DNA of 64,000 nt from JBAZWE01 sp041658605 (GCA_041658605.1 JBAZZU010000005.1:20537-84536), one strand, 5' to 3'. Numbered from the stretch's first letter, positions 8,442-17,720 are shown. The notes: generated by a model from the sequence alone, not told the origin. Numbers and translations are program-made.

Positions 8442-9584
8442 ATGCGGGTAGCCATATCACATGAATGGTTGACGACGCTGGGTGGCTCGGAGCGTGTGGT
8501 CGAGGCTTTGCTCGAAATATACCCGGGTTCGCCTGTCTATACAACGTTCCTCTCAAGCCGCAATCTGCCCGACGAGATGCTCGGGTGGGATGTGAGGACA
8601 TCGTTCGTCCAGAAGCTGCCGTTTCTGCACAAGGTATCGCAGAAGTACATCCCTCTGTTTCCCCTGGCGTTCGAGTCATTCGACCTTTCTGAATACGATC
8701 TTGTTTTCTCCTCAAGCTCGGCGTGTGCCAAGGGGATTCTCACCGGGCCGCGCACGATCCATATATGTTATTGCCATACGCCGCTGCGTTATGCGTGGGA
8801 GCCCTACCTGGACCGGCGGCTGGATTCGTCCAATCCGCTTATGAAAGCGGGCAACAGCCTGCTGCTGCATTATCTGCGGCTCTGGGACCGGCTGGCCAGT
8901 GACCGGGTCGATTATTATATCGCCAACTCGCATAACGTGGCCGCCAAGATTGGAAAATATTACCGGCGTGAGGCGGCGGTGGTGCATCCGCCGGTTGACG
9001 TTGACCGATTTCCTGTTATAGATGGGCCTGGCGATTATTTCCTCGTGGTCTCGAGGCTGGTCGCGTATAAACGCGTGGAGCTGGCGGTAGAGGCTTTCAC
9101 GAAGCTTGGCCTGCCGTTGAAGATCGTGGGCGACGGACCGCTGCGCGAGAAGCTTGAGCGGATGGCCGGCCCCAACATACAGTTCATGGGATATGCCAGG
9201 GACGAGGAACTGCCGCGGCTGGTCGGAGGATGCAAGGCACTGATATTCCCTGGCGAAGAGGATTTCGGAATGGTGCCTGTGGAAGCGATGGCGGCCGGAC
9301 GGCCGGTAATCGGTTTGCGCCGTGGTGGCCTGCTCGAGAGCGTTGTGGATGGCAAGACCGGCATCCTGTTCTCTGATCCAACCGCCGCTTCGTTAATGGA
9401 GGCCGTATCGAATTTCAATGCCGGCGATTTCGATGCGGAACAGATAAGCGCGCACGCGCAGAGATTTTCCCGCGACCGCTTCAAGCGGGAGATTTCCGAT
9501 TTCGTCTCGGCTAGAATAGAGGAAGCAGGACAAGGCGGAGTCGGCTACAGGAGTTCCGCTGGAATCGGAGATAAGCCCAGGTAA
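8442..9584 (+). CDS. Glycosyltransferase family 4 (WbaZ-like)
   Basis: A 380-residue GT4 enzyme of the type related to WbaZ mannosyltransferases. It has AISHEWLTTLGGSERV at the N-terminus, CYCHTPLRYAWEPY near 110, VSRLVAYKRVELAV, and EEDFGMVPVEAMAAGRPVIG as the donor-site E-x7-E region. Two ATG codons lie in tandem (8439 and 8442). The second has better spacing (7 bases) from GAGG at 8431-8434. The gene diverges from the nucleotidyltransferase-fold gene across about 60 bases, which must hold both promoters. It is followed 16 bases later by a methyltransferase gene, probably co-transcribed. Confidence 0.9.
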   Translation: MRVAISHEWLTTLGGSERVVEALLEIYPGSPVYTTFLSSRNLPDEMLGWDVRTSFVQKLPFLHKVSQKYIPLFPLAFESFDLSEYDLVFSSSSACAKGILTGPRTIHICYCHTPLRYAWEPYLDRRLDSSNPLMKAGNSLLLHYLRLWDRLASDRVDYYIANSHNVAAKIGKYYRREAAVVHPPVDVDRFPVIDGPGDYFLVVSRLVAYKRVELAVEAFTKLGLPLKIVGDGPLREKLERMAGPNIQFMGYARDEELPRLVGGCKALIFPGEEDFGMVPVEAMAAGRPVIGLRRGGLLESVVDGKTGILFSDPTAASLMEAVSNFNAGDFDAEQISAHAQRFSRDRFKREISDFVSARIEEAGQGGVGYRSSAGIGDKPR

Positions 9585-9600
9585 GGATTGATTCACCCCG

Positions 9601-10563
9601 ATGGACCCTACTGAGATTTTTCGATGCCCTGAATGCAGGGAAACTTTATTGCCTGAAGGCGAATCGCTGAAGTGCTCAGGCTGCGGCGCTTCATTCACGG
9701 TGCGCGAGGGTGTGCCCTGTTTTGCTACGGCAGATGATTTTTATGAGGGTAAGTTTGTTGCGCCTACTCAGGATGGCGTGGCTCAGCGCGCCGGGGCAAA
9801 ACGGGCGGTCAAGGCTTTTTATGACCGTTTTTCTTCCACTACTGTAAAACATCAGTTCACTCGCAGGTTCCTTAGCGGCTTTGGTCACGAGACGCGCATC
9901 CTCGATGTTGGCTGTGGCGGTGGCAATGAAATCCTGGCGCCTTACCAGACGGTCGGAATCGATCTTTCCTTCACGGGCCTGAAGGACGCAAGTGAGATAT
10001 ACCAGGCTGTTGCAACCGCTGATGCGCGTTCGCTGCCGTTCGCGGACGACTCGTTCGACATCATCTCCAGCTGGGATGTCTTTGGCCACATCCCCTTCGA
10101 CGAGAAGGGGCCGGTGCTTGCCGAATGGAAGAGGATTTTAAAATCCGGTGGCTGGATGCTGCATATCATCGAGGCTCATTGCACTGCGCCGTTCTATAAG
10201 CTGGTGCGTAGTGACCCGGAACTTTTCCAGAAATATTTCATCGAACTCGACGGCCATTATGGCCTCGAGCTGCCTTCCGAAATATCGGCGCGCTTCCGGC
10301 AGGCCGGGTTCGAGGTGCCACGGGCATGGAGCTTCTTCCGCGCCGGCATCTTCCCGCCTGAGGAATACGCCAAGCGGCTGGGGCCGGAGTATGCATCCTC
10401 ATCGCTTTTGTTGAAAACATTTGCGGCGTTCGGCGGCGCCTGTGACCGCAACAAGCAGCTGGACCGCGCCGCCAGCTTCGCGGCTGGCGTGCTGGCGCGG
10501 GCGATGAACCCGCTTCTGCCGCTTGACTGGGGATCGACGGTCTTTATTCTGGCGCGTGCCTGA
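9601..10563 (+). CDS. Class I SAM methyltransferase with N-terminal zinc ribbon
   Basis: A 320-residue protein. Residues 9-28 form a four-cysteine zinc ribbon (CPEC and CSGC, Trm112-like). A class I methyltransferase domain follows, with motif I ILDVGCGGG near residue 100, the acidic loop VGIDLS, and DDSFDIISSWDVFGHI as the post-motif region. It could O-, N- or C-methylate a sugar or lipid-linked intermediate; the substrate cannot be deduced. It sits immediately downstream of a GT4 gene and ends facing the convergent flippase gene. The ribosome site is weak (AAGGA 13 bases before ATG). Confidence 0.85.
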   Translation: MDPTEIFRCPECRETLLPEGESLKCSGCGASFTVREGVPCFATADDFYEGKFVAPTQDGVAQRAGAKRAVKAFYDRFSSTTVKHQFTRRFLSGFGHETRILDVGCGGGNEILAPYQTVGIDLSFTGLKDASEIYQAVATADARSLPFADDSFDIISSWDVFGHIPFDEKGPVLAEWKRILKSGGWMLHIIEAHCTAPFYKLVRSDPELFQKYFIELDGHYGLELPSEISARFRQAGFEVPRAWSFFRAGIFPPEEYAKRLGPEYASSSLLLKTFAAFGGACDRNKQLDRAASFAAGVLARAMNPLLPLDWGSTVFILARA

Positions 10564-10654
10564 TGGGCGCAGGAGGAGCTCGGGATTAATCGTGACGCCG
10601 CGAGTCCCGGCGGGATTGGAAATGAGCTTACCGGTCAGGCCGGGTTGTATCGGC

Positions 10655-12160
10655 CTAGGGACCCGAATCAGGCAGATCAAGCTCTTCGCCGGCCACTTCA
10701 GGCGCCGATCCCCTTTTGAATATTGTGGCGAGTTCGGACAGCGGTATGATCCCTGTCGCCAGCACCGCGGCGCCATATACGGCAACGGTGGCGGCGATCA
10801 CAGCCAGCACATGGATGCGGTCACGCAGCAGCCACACAAGAACCCCGGTAGCCGCCGCGAGTATTGCGATCTTGAACGCCATGACAGCCGTACTGGCAAG
10901 TGAGACATTGTGTCTCAGCAGGTAGAACATCTGGAGCAGTCCCATCACTTCAGTTATGAGTGTCGTGACCGCGGCTCCGGTGAAGCCGAAACGCGGGATC
11001 ACGATCAGGTTGAGCCCCACGTTTGCGACCATGTTGATGAAACCGACAGCCGCGACGGCTTTCTGGCGCTCTACGACGGTCAAAATGTTCCCCTGTAGAA
11101 AGGTGACGAACCAGACCGGAAGCACCCAAGACAGGACCGCGAGGGCGGTAGTCGCCGGCAGGTAATCGTCCTTCAGGAAAAACAGGATTATCTGCCCGGA
11201 GAGCAGCCAGCCGCCGACGGCCATCGGCAGCGAGATGGCAAGCAGCCAGCGGCATGCCTTCTGGAATGGGGCATCGAGGTCATCCGTGGGCTTGTTATAC
11301 TGGCTCGCCAGCCGCGGGAACAGCGCCGCCATCAGTCCCGCGGGAATGAACAGCAGGGCTGAGATCAGGTTATAGGCGGAAGCATACTGACCCACCTCAA
11401 GGTTTGCCTGGTCACCGCGGAAGAATGAGATCATGACGCTGTCGATCCGGAAATATACGAGGTAGAAAGCTACGATCATGCCGAAGGGCAGAGCTGCTTT
11501 CAGGTAACCCGGCCACAGACCAGACTCGAGTCTTAGCTTGAATGGCCCGTACTTTCTCCATGCGATCCAGACCGCAAGCGCCCCGCCGATAAACTGAACC
11601 ACGGTATTGCTCAGGGCGACAAGCACGAAGTCGTGCCAGACAAGCAGCACAATCACGCCACCGGTGGCGAACAGCACCTTTTCAAAAAGCCAGAGGAAGG
11701 CCTGGATGTGCAGGTCCTGTCTTACGGAAAAGGCAATGGTGGCGGCGTAGAACCAGGAATAGCCGATCTGTGCCATAGCGAAAGCAACCACTGCCATCGA
11801 AGTCGCCCTGTCTTTTCCCATCAGGGGCACGATGGCGATCATGATGATCGCCGAAGAGCTTGAAAGCAGTGTCTTTAAGCCCAGGATGCCGGCCAGCCGC
11901 TCACGGAGCTGCCCGGGTTTTCTGGCGATCTCGCGGATGGTGTACTCATGCAGCCCCATGTCGCCCAGAATGGAGAATATTTCCGAGAGGGCGAAGGCGA
12001 ACATGTAACGGCCGAAGTCCTCAGGACCCAGGCGGCGCGCCAGGAAAAGAAAGAAGACAAAGCCGATCGCGGCCCTGACGAACTGTGAAGAACTCAGGAG
12101 AGCGGCGTTTAAGGGAACCCGGCTCGAACCGGACGGTTTATTGACTGTCTGGGATGGCAT
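10655..12160 (-). CDS. Polysaccharide flippase (Wzx/MATE-like, MOP superfamily)
   Basis: A 501-residue protein with about 14 membrane helices. N-terminal features are SSQFVRAAIGFVFFLFLARRLGPEDFG and a glycine-rich region near GDMGLHEYTIREIAR, typical of polysaccharide-biosynthesis flippases. Such proteins move undecaprenyl-pyrophosphate-linked repeat units across the membrane. This is one of four homologous flippases in the window and the only one on the minus strand. Its start is 31 bases from the start of the nucleoside-phosphorylase-like gene on the opposite strand, so the two promoters must overlap each other or the neighbouring coding sequence. Confidence 0.9.
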   Translation of the reverse strand: MPSQTVNKPSGSSRVPLNAALLSSSQFVRAAIGFVFFLFLARRLGPEDFGRYMFAFALSEIFSILGDMGLHEYTIREIARKPGQLRERLAGILGLKTLLSSSSAIIMIAIVPLMGKDRATSMAVVAFAMAQIGYSWFYAATIAFSVRQDLHIQAFLWLFEKVLFATGGVIVLLVWHDFVLVALSNTVVQFIGGALAVWIAWRKYGPFKLRLESGLWPGYLKAALPFGMIVAFYLVYFRIDSVMISFFRGDQANLEVGQYASAYNLISALLFIPAGLMAALFPRLASQYNKPTDDLDAPFQKACRWLLAISLPMAVGGWLLSGQIILFFLKDDYLPATTALAVLSWVLPVWFVTFLQGNILTVVERQKAVAAVGFINMVANVGLNLIVIPRFGFTGAAVTTLITEVMGLLQMFYLLRHNVSLASTAVMAFKIAILAAATGVLVWLLRDRIHVLAVIAATVAVYGAAVLATGIIPLSELATIFKRGSAPEVAGEELDLPDSGP

Positions 12161-12164
12161 TTTC

Positions 12165-12173
12165 TGTTATAGT
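12165..12173 (+). promoter_or_regulatory. Candidate extended -10 promoter for the nucleoside-phosphorylase-like gene
   Basis: TGTTATAGT reads as an extended -10 element (TGn followed by TATAGT). A TTGACT lies at 12141-12146, but its 21-base spacing is too long for a standard -35. Initiation would fall near 12180, giving a leader of about 12 bases to ATG 12192. The element lies within the 31-base divergent spacer. Confidence 0.4.
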
Positions 12174-12191
12174 ATCGACCATCTCAAGTTA

Positions 12192-12938
12192 ATGAAAGCC
12201 GCCTCATTTATGACCACCTGGGAAGAAAAATTTGTTCGTTTTATGGCCGAGCGTTGGGTATTTCAGGGAACTGACCCACACGACTATACACCGCGCCTGC
12301 TCCTGCTAGCTTTCGGTGAGGACTTTATTAGTCCTTTACTGGAGCGTCACGAGCATTTCGGGGCACTCTACTCAGGCTACATCGGCGGACGGCAGGTCGG
12401 CTACATCCGGGTACCGCCGGGGACGGTCATTCTCGAGGGCATCATGAGGAGCCTGGCGTTCACCAGGGTCGACTCTGTGATCGGAATCGGGACGTGTGGC
12501 GCTCTGCAGCGCGAGATCGATTGTGGTGACATAGTCGTTGCGGAATCAGCCCAGGCCGGCGACGGAATGTCGTTGCATTACGGGTTTGAATACGGAGATC
12601 GGATTCCTGCCGACGAAAAGCTTTCCCGCTCGCTCGCCGGATTTATGGAGCGCCGTGGGCTGGCGGTTCATTCGGGCCCGATCGTAACAACCGGCGCGGC
12701 TTTCCGCGAGACCGAAGAGCTGATTGCGTCATGGAACCGGGATGGCTTCCTGGGTGTGGAGCTCGAAGCCTCGAGCCTGTTCGCGCTGGGAAATTACATG
12801 GGAATCCGGACCGCGATGGCTCTTATGGTGACCGATAGCCCGGTCAGAATGGAAACATCCGAGGTCCTCAAGGGAAAGAAGCGCGAGACTTTTATCAGCG
12901 GTCTGACAGATTTCGTCAGCTCGCCCGAACTAGCTTAA
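12192..12938 (+). CDS. Nucleoside phosphorylase family protein (PNP/UDP superfamily)
   Basis: A 248-residue protein. It has IGIGTCGALQREIDCGDIVV, the glycine-rich strand-loop and Ile-x-x-Gly-Asp box of purine/uridine phosphorylases, then GMSLHYGF, IVTTGAAFRET, and GVELEASSLFAL, which matches the Glu-containing nucleoside-binding segment, followed by VTDSP. These enzymes split a nucleoside with phosphate to give base and (deoxy)ribose-1-phosphate. Its place among glycan genes is unexpected; it could salvage adenosine/5'-deoxyadenosine-type products or make a pentose-1-phosphate. ATG 12192 follows a candidate promoter; ATG 12210 and an upstream TTG at 12141 are alternatives. The head faces the flippase gene. 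Confidence 0.82.
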   Translation: MKAASFMTTWEEKFVRFMAERWVFQGTDPHDYTPRLLLLAFGEDFISPLLERHEHFGALYSGYIGGRQVGYIRVPPGTVILEGIMRSLAFTRVDSVIGIGTCGALQREIDCGDIVVAESAQAGDGMSLHYGFEYGDRIPADEKLSRSLAGFMERRGLAVHSGPIVTTGAAFRETEELIASWNRDGFLGVELEASSLFALGNYMGIRTAMALMVTDSPVRMETSEVLKGKKRETFISGLTDFVSSPELA

Positions 12939-12945
12939 GGCTGAT

Positions 12946-13632
12946 TTGAATTCTTCCAGAGAAAAAGTAACCGTTGCCATCGTTGCCCGCAATGAGGAGG
13001 CGACGGTCGAGAATGTTATCCGTTCGGTATTGCCGACCTGTGGCGAGGCCCTTCTCATCGATGGAAATTCCACGGACCGTACGAGGGAAATAGCTGAATC
13101 CCTCGGCGTCGCGGTCCACAGGGATGCCGGCAGAGGCAAGGGTGACGGCATCAGGAAAGCGATCGAGGTCGCAAGCGGCGATGTCATCGTCTTCATCGAT
13201 GCCGACGGCTCACATGATCCTAACGATATCCCGGCCCTGGCTTCGCCGATCATTACCGGCAAGGCCGACCTGGTCATCGGTTCGCGGTGGACCGGGGGCA
13301 GCGACGAACTGGGCGGGGATATAAGCAAGTTCATACGCAGCACCGGCAGCCATATGATCACTCTGGCCATCAATTATCGATGGGGCGTGAGGCTCACGGA
13401 CAGCCAGAACGGTTTTCGCGCAATTTCCACCAAGGCGGCGAGGGGTATCACCATGACCGAGAACATCTTCACGATCGAACAGGAGATGATCATGCAATGC
13501 CTGAAGAACGGCTACAGGGTGTCCGAGGTTTCTTCGCATGAATATCGCCGGCAGGCGGGTACGTCGCAGATAGCCGTCTGGAAGGTGGCGCCGCGATTCG
13601 CCTGGTGTCTGGTTAAGAACCTGGTCAAATAA
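12946..13632 (+). CDS. Glycosyltransferase family 2 (polyprenyl-phosphate type)
   Basis: A 228-residue GT-A enzyme. VAIVARNEEATVENVI starts the nucleotide-binding fold. FIDADGSHDPND supplies the DxD metal site near residue 85, and DSQNGFRAIS near 150 is typical of dolichyl- or polyprenyl-phosphate hexosyltransferases (DPM1/ArnC relatives). No membrane helix is obvious, as in soluble DPM1-type enzymes. It probably makes a polyprenyl-phosphate sugar that a GT39 enzyme could use outside the cell. The start is TTG 12946, seven bases after the previous stop, suggesting co-transcription. Confidence 0.85.
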   Translation: MNSSREKVTVAIVARNEEATVENVIRSVLPTCGEALLIDGNSTDRTREIAESLGVAVHRDAGRGKGDGIRKAIEVASGDVIVFIDADGSHDPNDIPALASPIITGKADLVIGSRWTGGSDELGGDISKFIRSTGSHMITLAINYRWGVRLTDSQNGFRAISTKAARGITMTENIFTIEQEMIMQCLKNGYRVSEVSSHEYRRQAGTSQIAVWKVAPRFAWCLVKNLVK

Positions 13633-13644
13633 CTTGTATTCCAG

Positions 13645-15063
13645 GTGAGGGTCTTACTCTTAAATCCGCCGCCCGTCGAGGGCGTGAACATCGTCCGGGA
13701 AGGCCGTTGCATGCAGCGGACCGGGGCCTGGACCTCCGTATGGGCTCCTGTATCACTGGCCGTATCGGCGGCTGTTCTGCGTGAACAGGGCGTTCAGGTG
13801 ATGATCGCCGACTGCAGTGTAGAGGACATCGACTGGGCCGGCCTGGCGGCGATTATGTCTTCGTTTCATCCCTCGCTGGTTGTCATCAACACGGGGACGC
13901 CATCGATCGACAGCGACCTCGGCGTAGCCTCGCTGGCAAAAAAGGCAGTCCCCGGCGTGCATACGCTGGCTTTCGGAATCCATCCCAGCGCCCTGCCCGA
14001 TGAATGTTTCAGGATGGAAGAAAACCTGGACATGGTCGTCCGCGGCGAGCCGGAGTTCACATTACGCGATGCCGCGATGGCGCTTGGCTCGGGTGCCGGC
14101 CTGGATGGGATTGAAGGCCTTTCGTACAGGAATGCCGACGGTCTGGTGGTCCATAACGAAAAGCGTCCCTTTATTGCTGACCTTGACGAGCTTCCCTTTC
14201 CCGCCTGGGACCTGGTCGATACGAGCCTCTACCGCATGCCGTTCAGCGGTGAGAAATTTCTGCTGGTTCCCACTGCGCGCGGGTGTCCTTACGGGTGTAC
14301 TTTTTGTGCCAACAAGGCTTATTACGGGGCTGCGCTGAGGAAGCGGTCTCCGCAAATGGTTGTCGATGAGATCGCCCTGGCGGTCAGTGAGTTCGATGTT
14401 CGCGAATTCCTTTTCTGGTCGGAGTCTTTTACCAACGACCAGGATTACACGATCGAGATCGCAGAGGAGATAATGAACCGCGGGCTGGATATCAGCTGGG
14501 TATGCAACAGCCGGGTAGACACAGTTTCACCAGAACTTTTAAAGACGATCAGGAAAGCTGGATGCTGGATGATCGGTTTCGGCATCGAGAGCGGCAACCA
14601 GGGCGTGCTGGACCAGGTTCGCAAGGGCACAACCCTCACGCAGGCGGTGCAGGCGGTACGCATGTCGCATGAGACGGGGCTTGAGGTTACCGGACACTGC
14701 GTCCTCGGTTTCCCGGGGGAGACAGAGGCGACAATGAAGCAGACGATAGACTTTGCCAAATTCCTGCGTCTTGACTACGCGCAGTTTTATTGCGCGGTCG
14801 CCTTCCCCGGATCGAAGCTGTATGATCGCTGCGTCGAGAACGACTGGATCGACAATGAAGACTGGCGTTTCTTTGAGCAGAATTTCTCGGTGCTGTCCAC
14901 ACCCGAGCTGACTTCCGGGCAGGTAATGGAAGCAAGAGAGCGCGCATACCGCGAGTTCTACCGGCAGCCATATCTGGTATCGAACGTTATCAGGAAGATC
15001 CGCTCTGGCCGCGACGTAATAAATTTCGCCCGCATGTTCAAGGATTTTTTAAGCTGGGTGTGA
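13645..15063 (+). CDS. B12-binding-domain radical SAM protein
   Basis: A 472-residue protein. The N-terminal ~160 residues form a Rossmann-like cobalamin-binding-type domain (VLLLNPPPVEG; LVVINTGTPS) without a DxHxxG cobalamin ligand motif. The radical SAM domain has the cluster motif CPYGCTFC near residue 213, ESFTND, GFGIESGNQGVLDQV and GFPGETEAT. Such enzymes, when they bind cobalamin, often methylate unactivated carbon or phosphorus or perform other radical steps. It belongs to a different subgroup from the five-member family at 25-51 kb: no W-G-G-Y-H box. The start is GTG 13645, 12 bases after the GT2 stop, with no clear ribosome site. Confidence 0.88.
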   Translation: MRVLLLNPPPVEGVNIVREGRCMQRTGAWTSVWAPVSLAVSAAVLREQGVQVMIADCSVEDIDWAGLAAIMSSFHPSLVVINTGTPSIDSDLGVASLAKKAVPGVHTLAFGIHPSALPDECFRMEENLDMVVRGEPEFTLRDAAMALGSGAGLDGIEGLSYRNADGLVVHNEKRPFIADLDELPFPAWDLVDTSLYRMPFSGEKFLLVPTARGCPYGCTFCANKAYYGAALRKRSPQMVVDEIALAVSEFDVREFLFWSESFTNDQDYTIEIAEEIMNRGLDISWVCNSRVDTVSPELLKTIRKAGCWMIGFGIESGNQGVLDQVRKGTTLTQAVQAVRMSHETGLEVTGHCVLGFPGETEATMKQTIDFAKFLRLDYAQFYCAVAFPGSKLYDRCVENDWIDNEDWRFFEQNFSVLSTPELTSGQVMEARERAYREFYRQPYLVSNVIRKIRSGRDVINFARMFKDFLSWV

Positions 15064-15112
15064 ATGGTTGAAATGTTCAGGATTTCAATTGTGATAAGGA
15101 GCGTGTCTGCAG

Positions 15113-16024
15113 TTGCGGGATGTAGATAATATTAAATACGAAAGCGTAAGATGTGTTATTTGCGACGGCGATAACGCTGAAAAAATCTTTTCCGCCCGCG
15201 ACAAGTTTCACAACTACGAGGGACGCTTTACCGTCAAAAAATGCAGGAATTGCGGGCTCGTTTACATGGATCCGCGCCCGACGGATGATACGAAGGGCCT
15301 GTTTTATGACGATAAATACACGTTCAAGAGTGACAAGCCATCACAGGAGCCTTCTCATTATTTGCCGGTAATTGAGGAACTGAAGAAGATGAAGCCCGGC
15401 GTTATCCATGATGTTGGCACCGGCAACAGCCAATTCCTGCCGATGATGCGGGATTTAGGCTGGGATGTCGGCGGCAATGAGGTAGACGCTTCACTGGTTG
15501 AGTTTTTTCGGGAAAAGCATCAGATCGATATTCACTTTGGTGATCTCGAACAGGTCCATCATGAAGCAAAATCCGTTGATGTAATAACCATAATGGGAGT
15601 GCTGGAGCATACAGCTGATCCGAAAAGGCTTCTCAACGAAGTCAATCGCATACTTAAAGATGACGGGATGCTGGTCCTGTACTGTTTTAACCGCAATTAC
15701 GAAGCATCGATGCTGGGCAGATACTGGCTTGGTTATGATACCCCGAGGCACTTGTACAGCTTCAGCGAAAAAACGATAACCAGACTCCTGAAAGAAACCG
15801 GTTTTACCGTCAGCGGCAAGGTCTATTCTCCCGTAACCACGATCTTCCAAAGCGCCGCATGGATGATGCTGCGGTTGCGAAACGCGGTTACCCGTTCACA
15901 GCGTTCCACGATTGTCATGAATCTGCCAAAACCCCTGCAGTTTGTGAGCATGCGTTTTGGAAAGGTTATGGCCAGGCTCGGCACAAGCCCGGCGGTCTAC
16001 GTCTTTTGTAAAAAAGATGGATGA
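15113..16024 (+). CDS. Class I SAM methyltransferase with zinc-ribbon N-terminus
   Basis: A 303-residue protein. Cysteine pairs CVICDGD (near 15) and CRNCGLVYMDPRP (near 45) form a zinc ribbon, followed by a SAM domain with VIHDVGTGNSQ, the loop GNEVDAS and TIMGVLEHTADP. The glycine-rich motif is degenerate (GTGNS rather than GCGxG). This layout recurs in the methyltransferases at 46778 and 51781. The start is TTG 15113 with AAGGAG at 15096-15101, a longish but good ribosome site. The 3' end overlaps the first GT39 gene by 8 bases. The substrate is probably a sugar, but this is inference. Confidence 0.83.
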   Translation: MRDVDNIKYESVRCVICDGDNAEKIFSARDKFHNYEGRFTVKKCRNCGLVYMDPRPTDDTKGLFYDDKYTFKSDKPSQEPSHYLPVIEELKKMKPGVIHDVGTGNSQFLPMMRDLGWDVGGNEVDASLVEFFREKHQIDIHFGDLEQVHHEAKSVDVITIMGVLEHTADPKRLLNEVNRILKDDGMLVLYCFNRNYEASMLGRYWLGYDTPRHLYSFSEKTITRLLKETGFTVSGKVYSPVTTIFQSAAWMMLRLRNAVTRSQRSTIVMNLPKPLQFVSMRFGKVMARLGTSPAVYVFCKKDG

Positions 16025-17720
16025 AAACAATCCAGCCTTTATGCAGGTGGAAAGGGCCGCGATCAAATCGGATGGAAAAATCGCTGGCGGATCAGGAAAA
16101 GTAACTTCGGCATCTGGGCCGCGCAAGTTTCTCACGCTGATCCTGCTGCTTGCCCTTGTAGTGCGCGTACTCGCAACGCTCACACGCCAGATGGTGCAGT
16201 TTGACGAGACAGCTTACCTGCGAATGGCTGAGAATCTGGCCTCAGGCAACGTCCCACTTGATATCAGCGGGCTCACGACCACCCACTTTTCTCCGTTGCT
16301 TCCCATTTTCATTACCGGTGTCGCGGCCGTTCTGCGTGACTACGTGTTGTCGGGGTACGTGGTCGTTACCATCTTTGGTTGCCTGCTCCTGGTTCCGGTA
16401 TTCCTGCTCGGGAAGGAACTCTTCGGTGAGCGTGTCGGCCTTATGGCTGCGGCACTGATGGCGGTGGAACCATTTTTTGTTGGAACTACAGAGTATATTT
16501 ATAACGAGAGCCTGTATATTTTCTTTCTGTACATGGCACTGTACTACGGGTGGCTCACGCTCAAACGACAGAGTATGCGCAGTGCGGCGTTATCGGGAGC
16601 ATCCATCGGGATAGCATATCTGGCAAATCCCTCCGCCGTTTTTTATATGCTGGCATTGCTTGTCATTATGATTATCCTGGCGGTACGTAACGGTATCAAC
16701 GCCAGGATGGGGAAATCTATCCTGGTCTTTCTGGCCCTGTTTTCAGTCTTCGCGTTTCCCTACGTTGTCTTTCTTCACGGGGAACTGGGGAAGTGGACAT
16801 TCAGCGGCAAATCTACCGGAGGCAACATCTACACGGCGACCCACAACCTGCGCCGCGATGACATCGGAGGCTGGGAGAAGGAAATACTGGCATTGCAGGA
16901 AGACGGCGAGCCGCTGGCCTTCAAGCTGGAATCGCAGGGAGAGAACCCGGCGACATTCCTGATGAGCAATCCGGTTGAGGCCGCTAAGATATTTGTCAAG
17001 CAGGTTTATGTTTTTCATGCCAATGTGCTCTCTCAGATATTTCCTCTCTGGTTGTTGCCGCTTGTGGGGCTTGGGCTTTTTGCCCGGGGCTGGGACCGGC
17101 CGCGAGCGGCTGCGCTGGGGTATGTGTTCCTGATGTCGTTGCCCGTTGTGCTGGTGCTTGCAATGTACGCGCATCCGCGGTTTTTCATGCCGTTCGTGCC
17201 TTTTGCCATGATGCTTGCAGCGCAAGGCTGGCTCAGGTTTGATAGTTGGGGGCGCGAAACCGTCGTGTCGAGCTTTGCCGGAGAGGCCGCTCAAAAGTGG
17301 CTCCGGCGAGCCCCGTGGCTGACCGGTGCTGTTGTTCTTCTTCCCGTGCTTGCTTTTGCCATGGTGACAACGCTCAAGCAGAGTTATCCTGTCGAGTACA
17401 AAGAGGCAGGGCTGTGGTTGAAGAATAATGGCGGCGAGGGTGCGCGAATCATGAACCGCGAGTATTCCTCTGCATATTACGCTGGAGGCGACGCGGTAAT
17501 CCTGCCATACGCCGGTTATGCGGCGACAACTGATTATGCCAGGAAAAAGAATGTTGACTATCTGATCATAGGCACCCAGTCTCTTAAGGATTACCGGCCC
17601 GGCCTGGATCGTTTGCTCGATCACGAAACCAGAGAACACCCGGAGTGGGAGCTTGTTGATACGATCAGGCCCGACACAAGTCGCGAGGTCCTGATTTTCA
17701 GGTTCAGGGAAAATGGATGA
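16017..17720 (+). CDS. GT39-type membrane glycosyltransferase (ArnT/PMT family)
   Basis: A 567-residue protein with about 12 membrane helices and a soluble C-terminal part. The first outer loop holds FDETAYLRMAENL, the acidic catalytic-type motif of GT39/ArnT enzymes, which transfer a sugar from polyprenyl phosphate to an acceptor outside the membrane. YNESLYIFFLYM and the C-terminal block SAYYAGG...PYAGY recur in the other two GT39 proteins of the window. ATG 16017 overlaps the methyltransferase stop (ATGGATGA), indicating translational coupling. The open frame extends to a TTG at 15957, which is less likely. Sugar and acceptor are unknown. Confidence 0.85.
   Translation: MDENNPAFMQVERAAIKSDGKIAGGSGKVTSASGPRKFLTLILLLALVVRVLATLTRQMVQFDETAYLRMAENLASGNVPLDISGLTTTHFSPLLPIFITGVAAVLRDYVLSGYVVVTIFGCLLLVPVFLLGKELFGERVGLMAAALMAVEPFFVGTTEYIYNESLYIFFLYMALYYGWLTLKRQSMRSAALSGASIGIAYLANPSAVFYMLALLVIMIILAVRNGINARMGKSILVFLALFSVFAFPYVVFLHGELGKWTFSGKSTGGNIYTATHNLRRDDIGGWEKEILALQEDGEPLAFKLESQGENPATFLMSNPVEAAKIFVKQVYVFHANVLSQIFPLWLLPLVGLGLFARGWDRPRAAALGYVFLMSLPVVLVLAMYAHPRFFMPFVPFAMMLAAQGWLRFDSWGRETVVSSFAGEAAQKWLRRAPWLTGAVVLLPVLAFAMVTTLKQSYPVEYKEAGLWLKNNGGEGARIMNREYSSAYYAGGDAVILPYAGYAATTDYARKKNVDYLIIGTQSLKDYRPGLDRLLDHETREHPEWELVDTIRPDTSREVLIFRFRENG

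Noticed and set aside
8383..8715. Upstream extension of the nucleotidyltransferase-fold protein
   Set aside because: It overlaps the divergent GT4 gene on the opposite strand and has low-complexity, unstructured composition; MKSSIQ at 8382 is a better start.
12900..13700. Cobalamin riboswitch ahead of B12-type radical SAM genes
   Set aside because: I looked for a B12-box-like GCCACTG element in the spacers before the radical SAM genes and saw none; the one occurrence noticed (near 18170) is inside a GT39 coding region.
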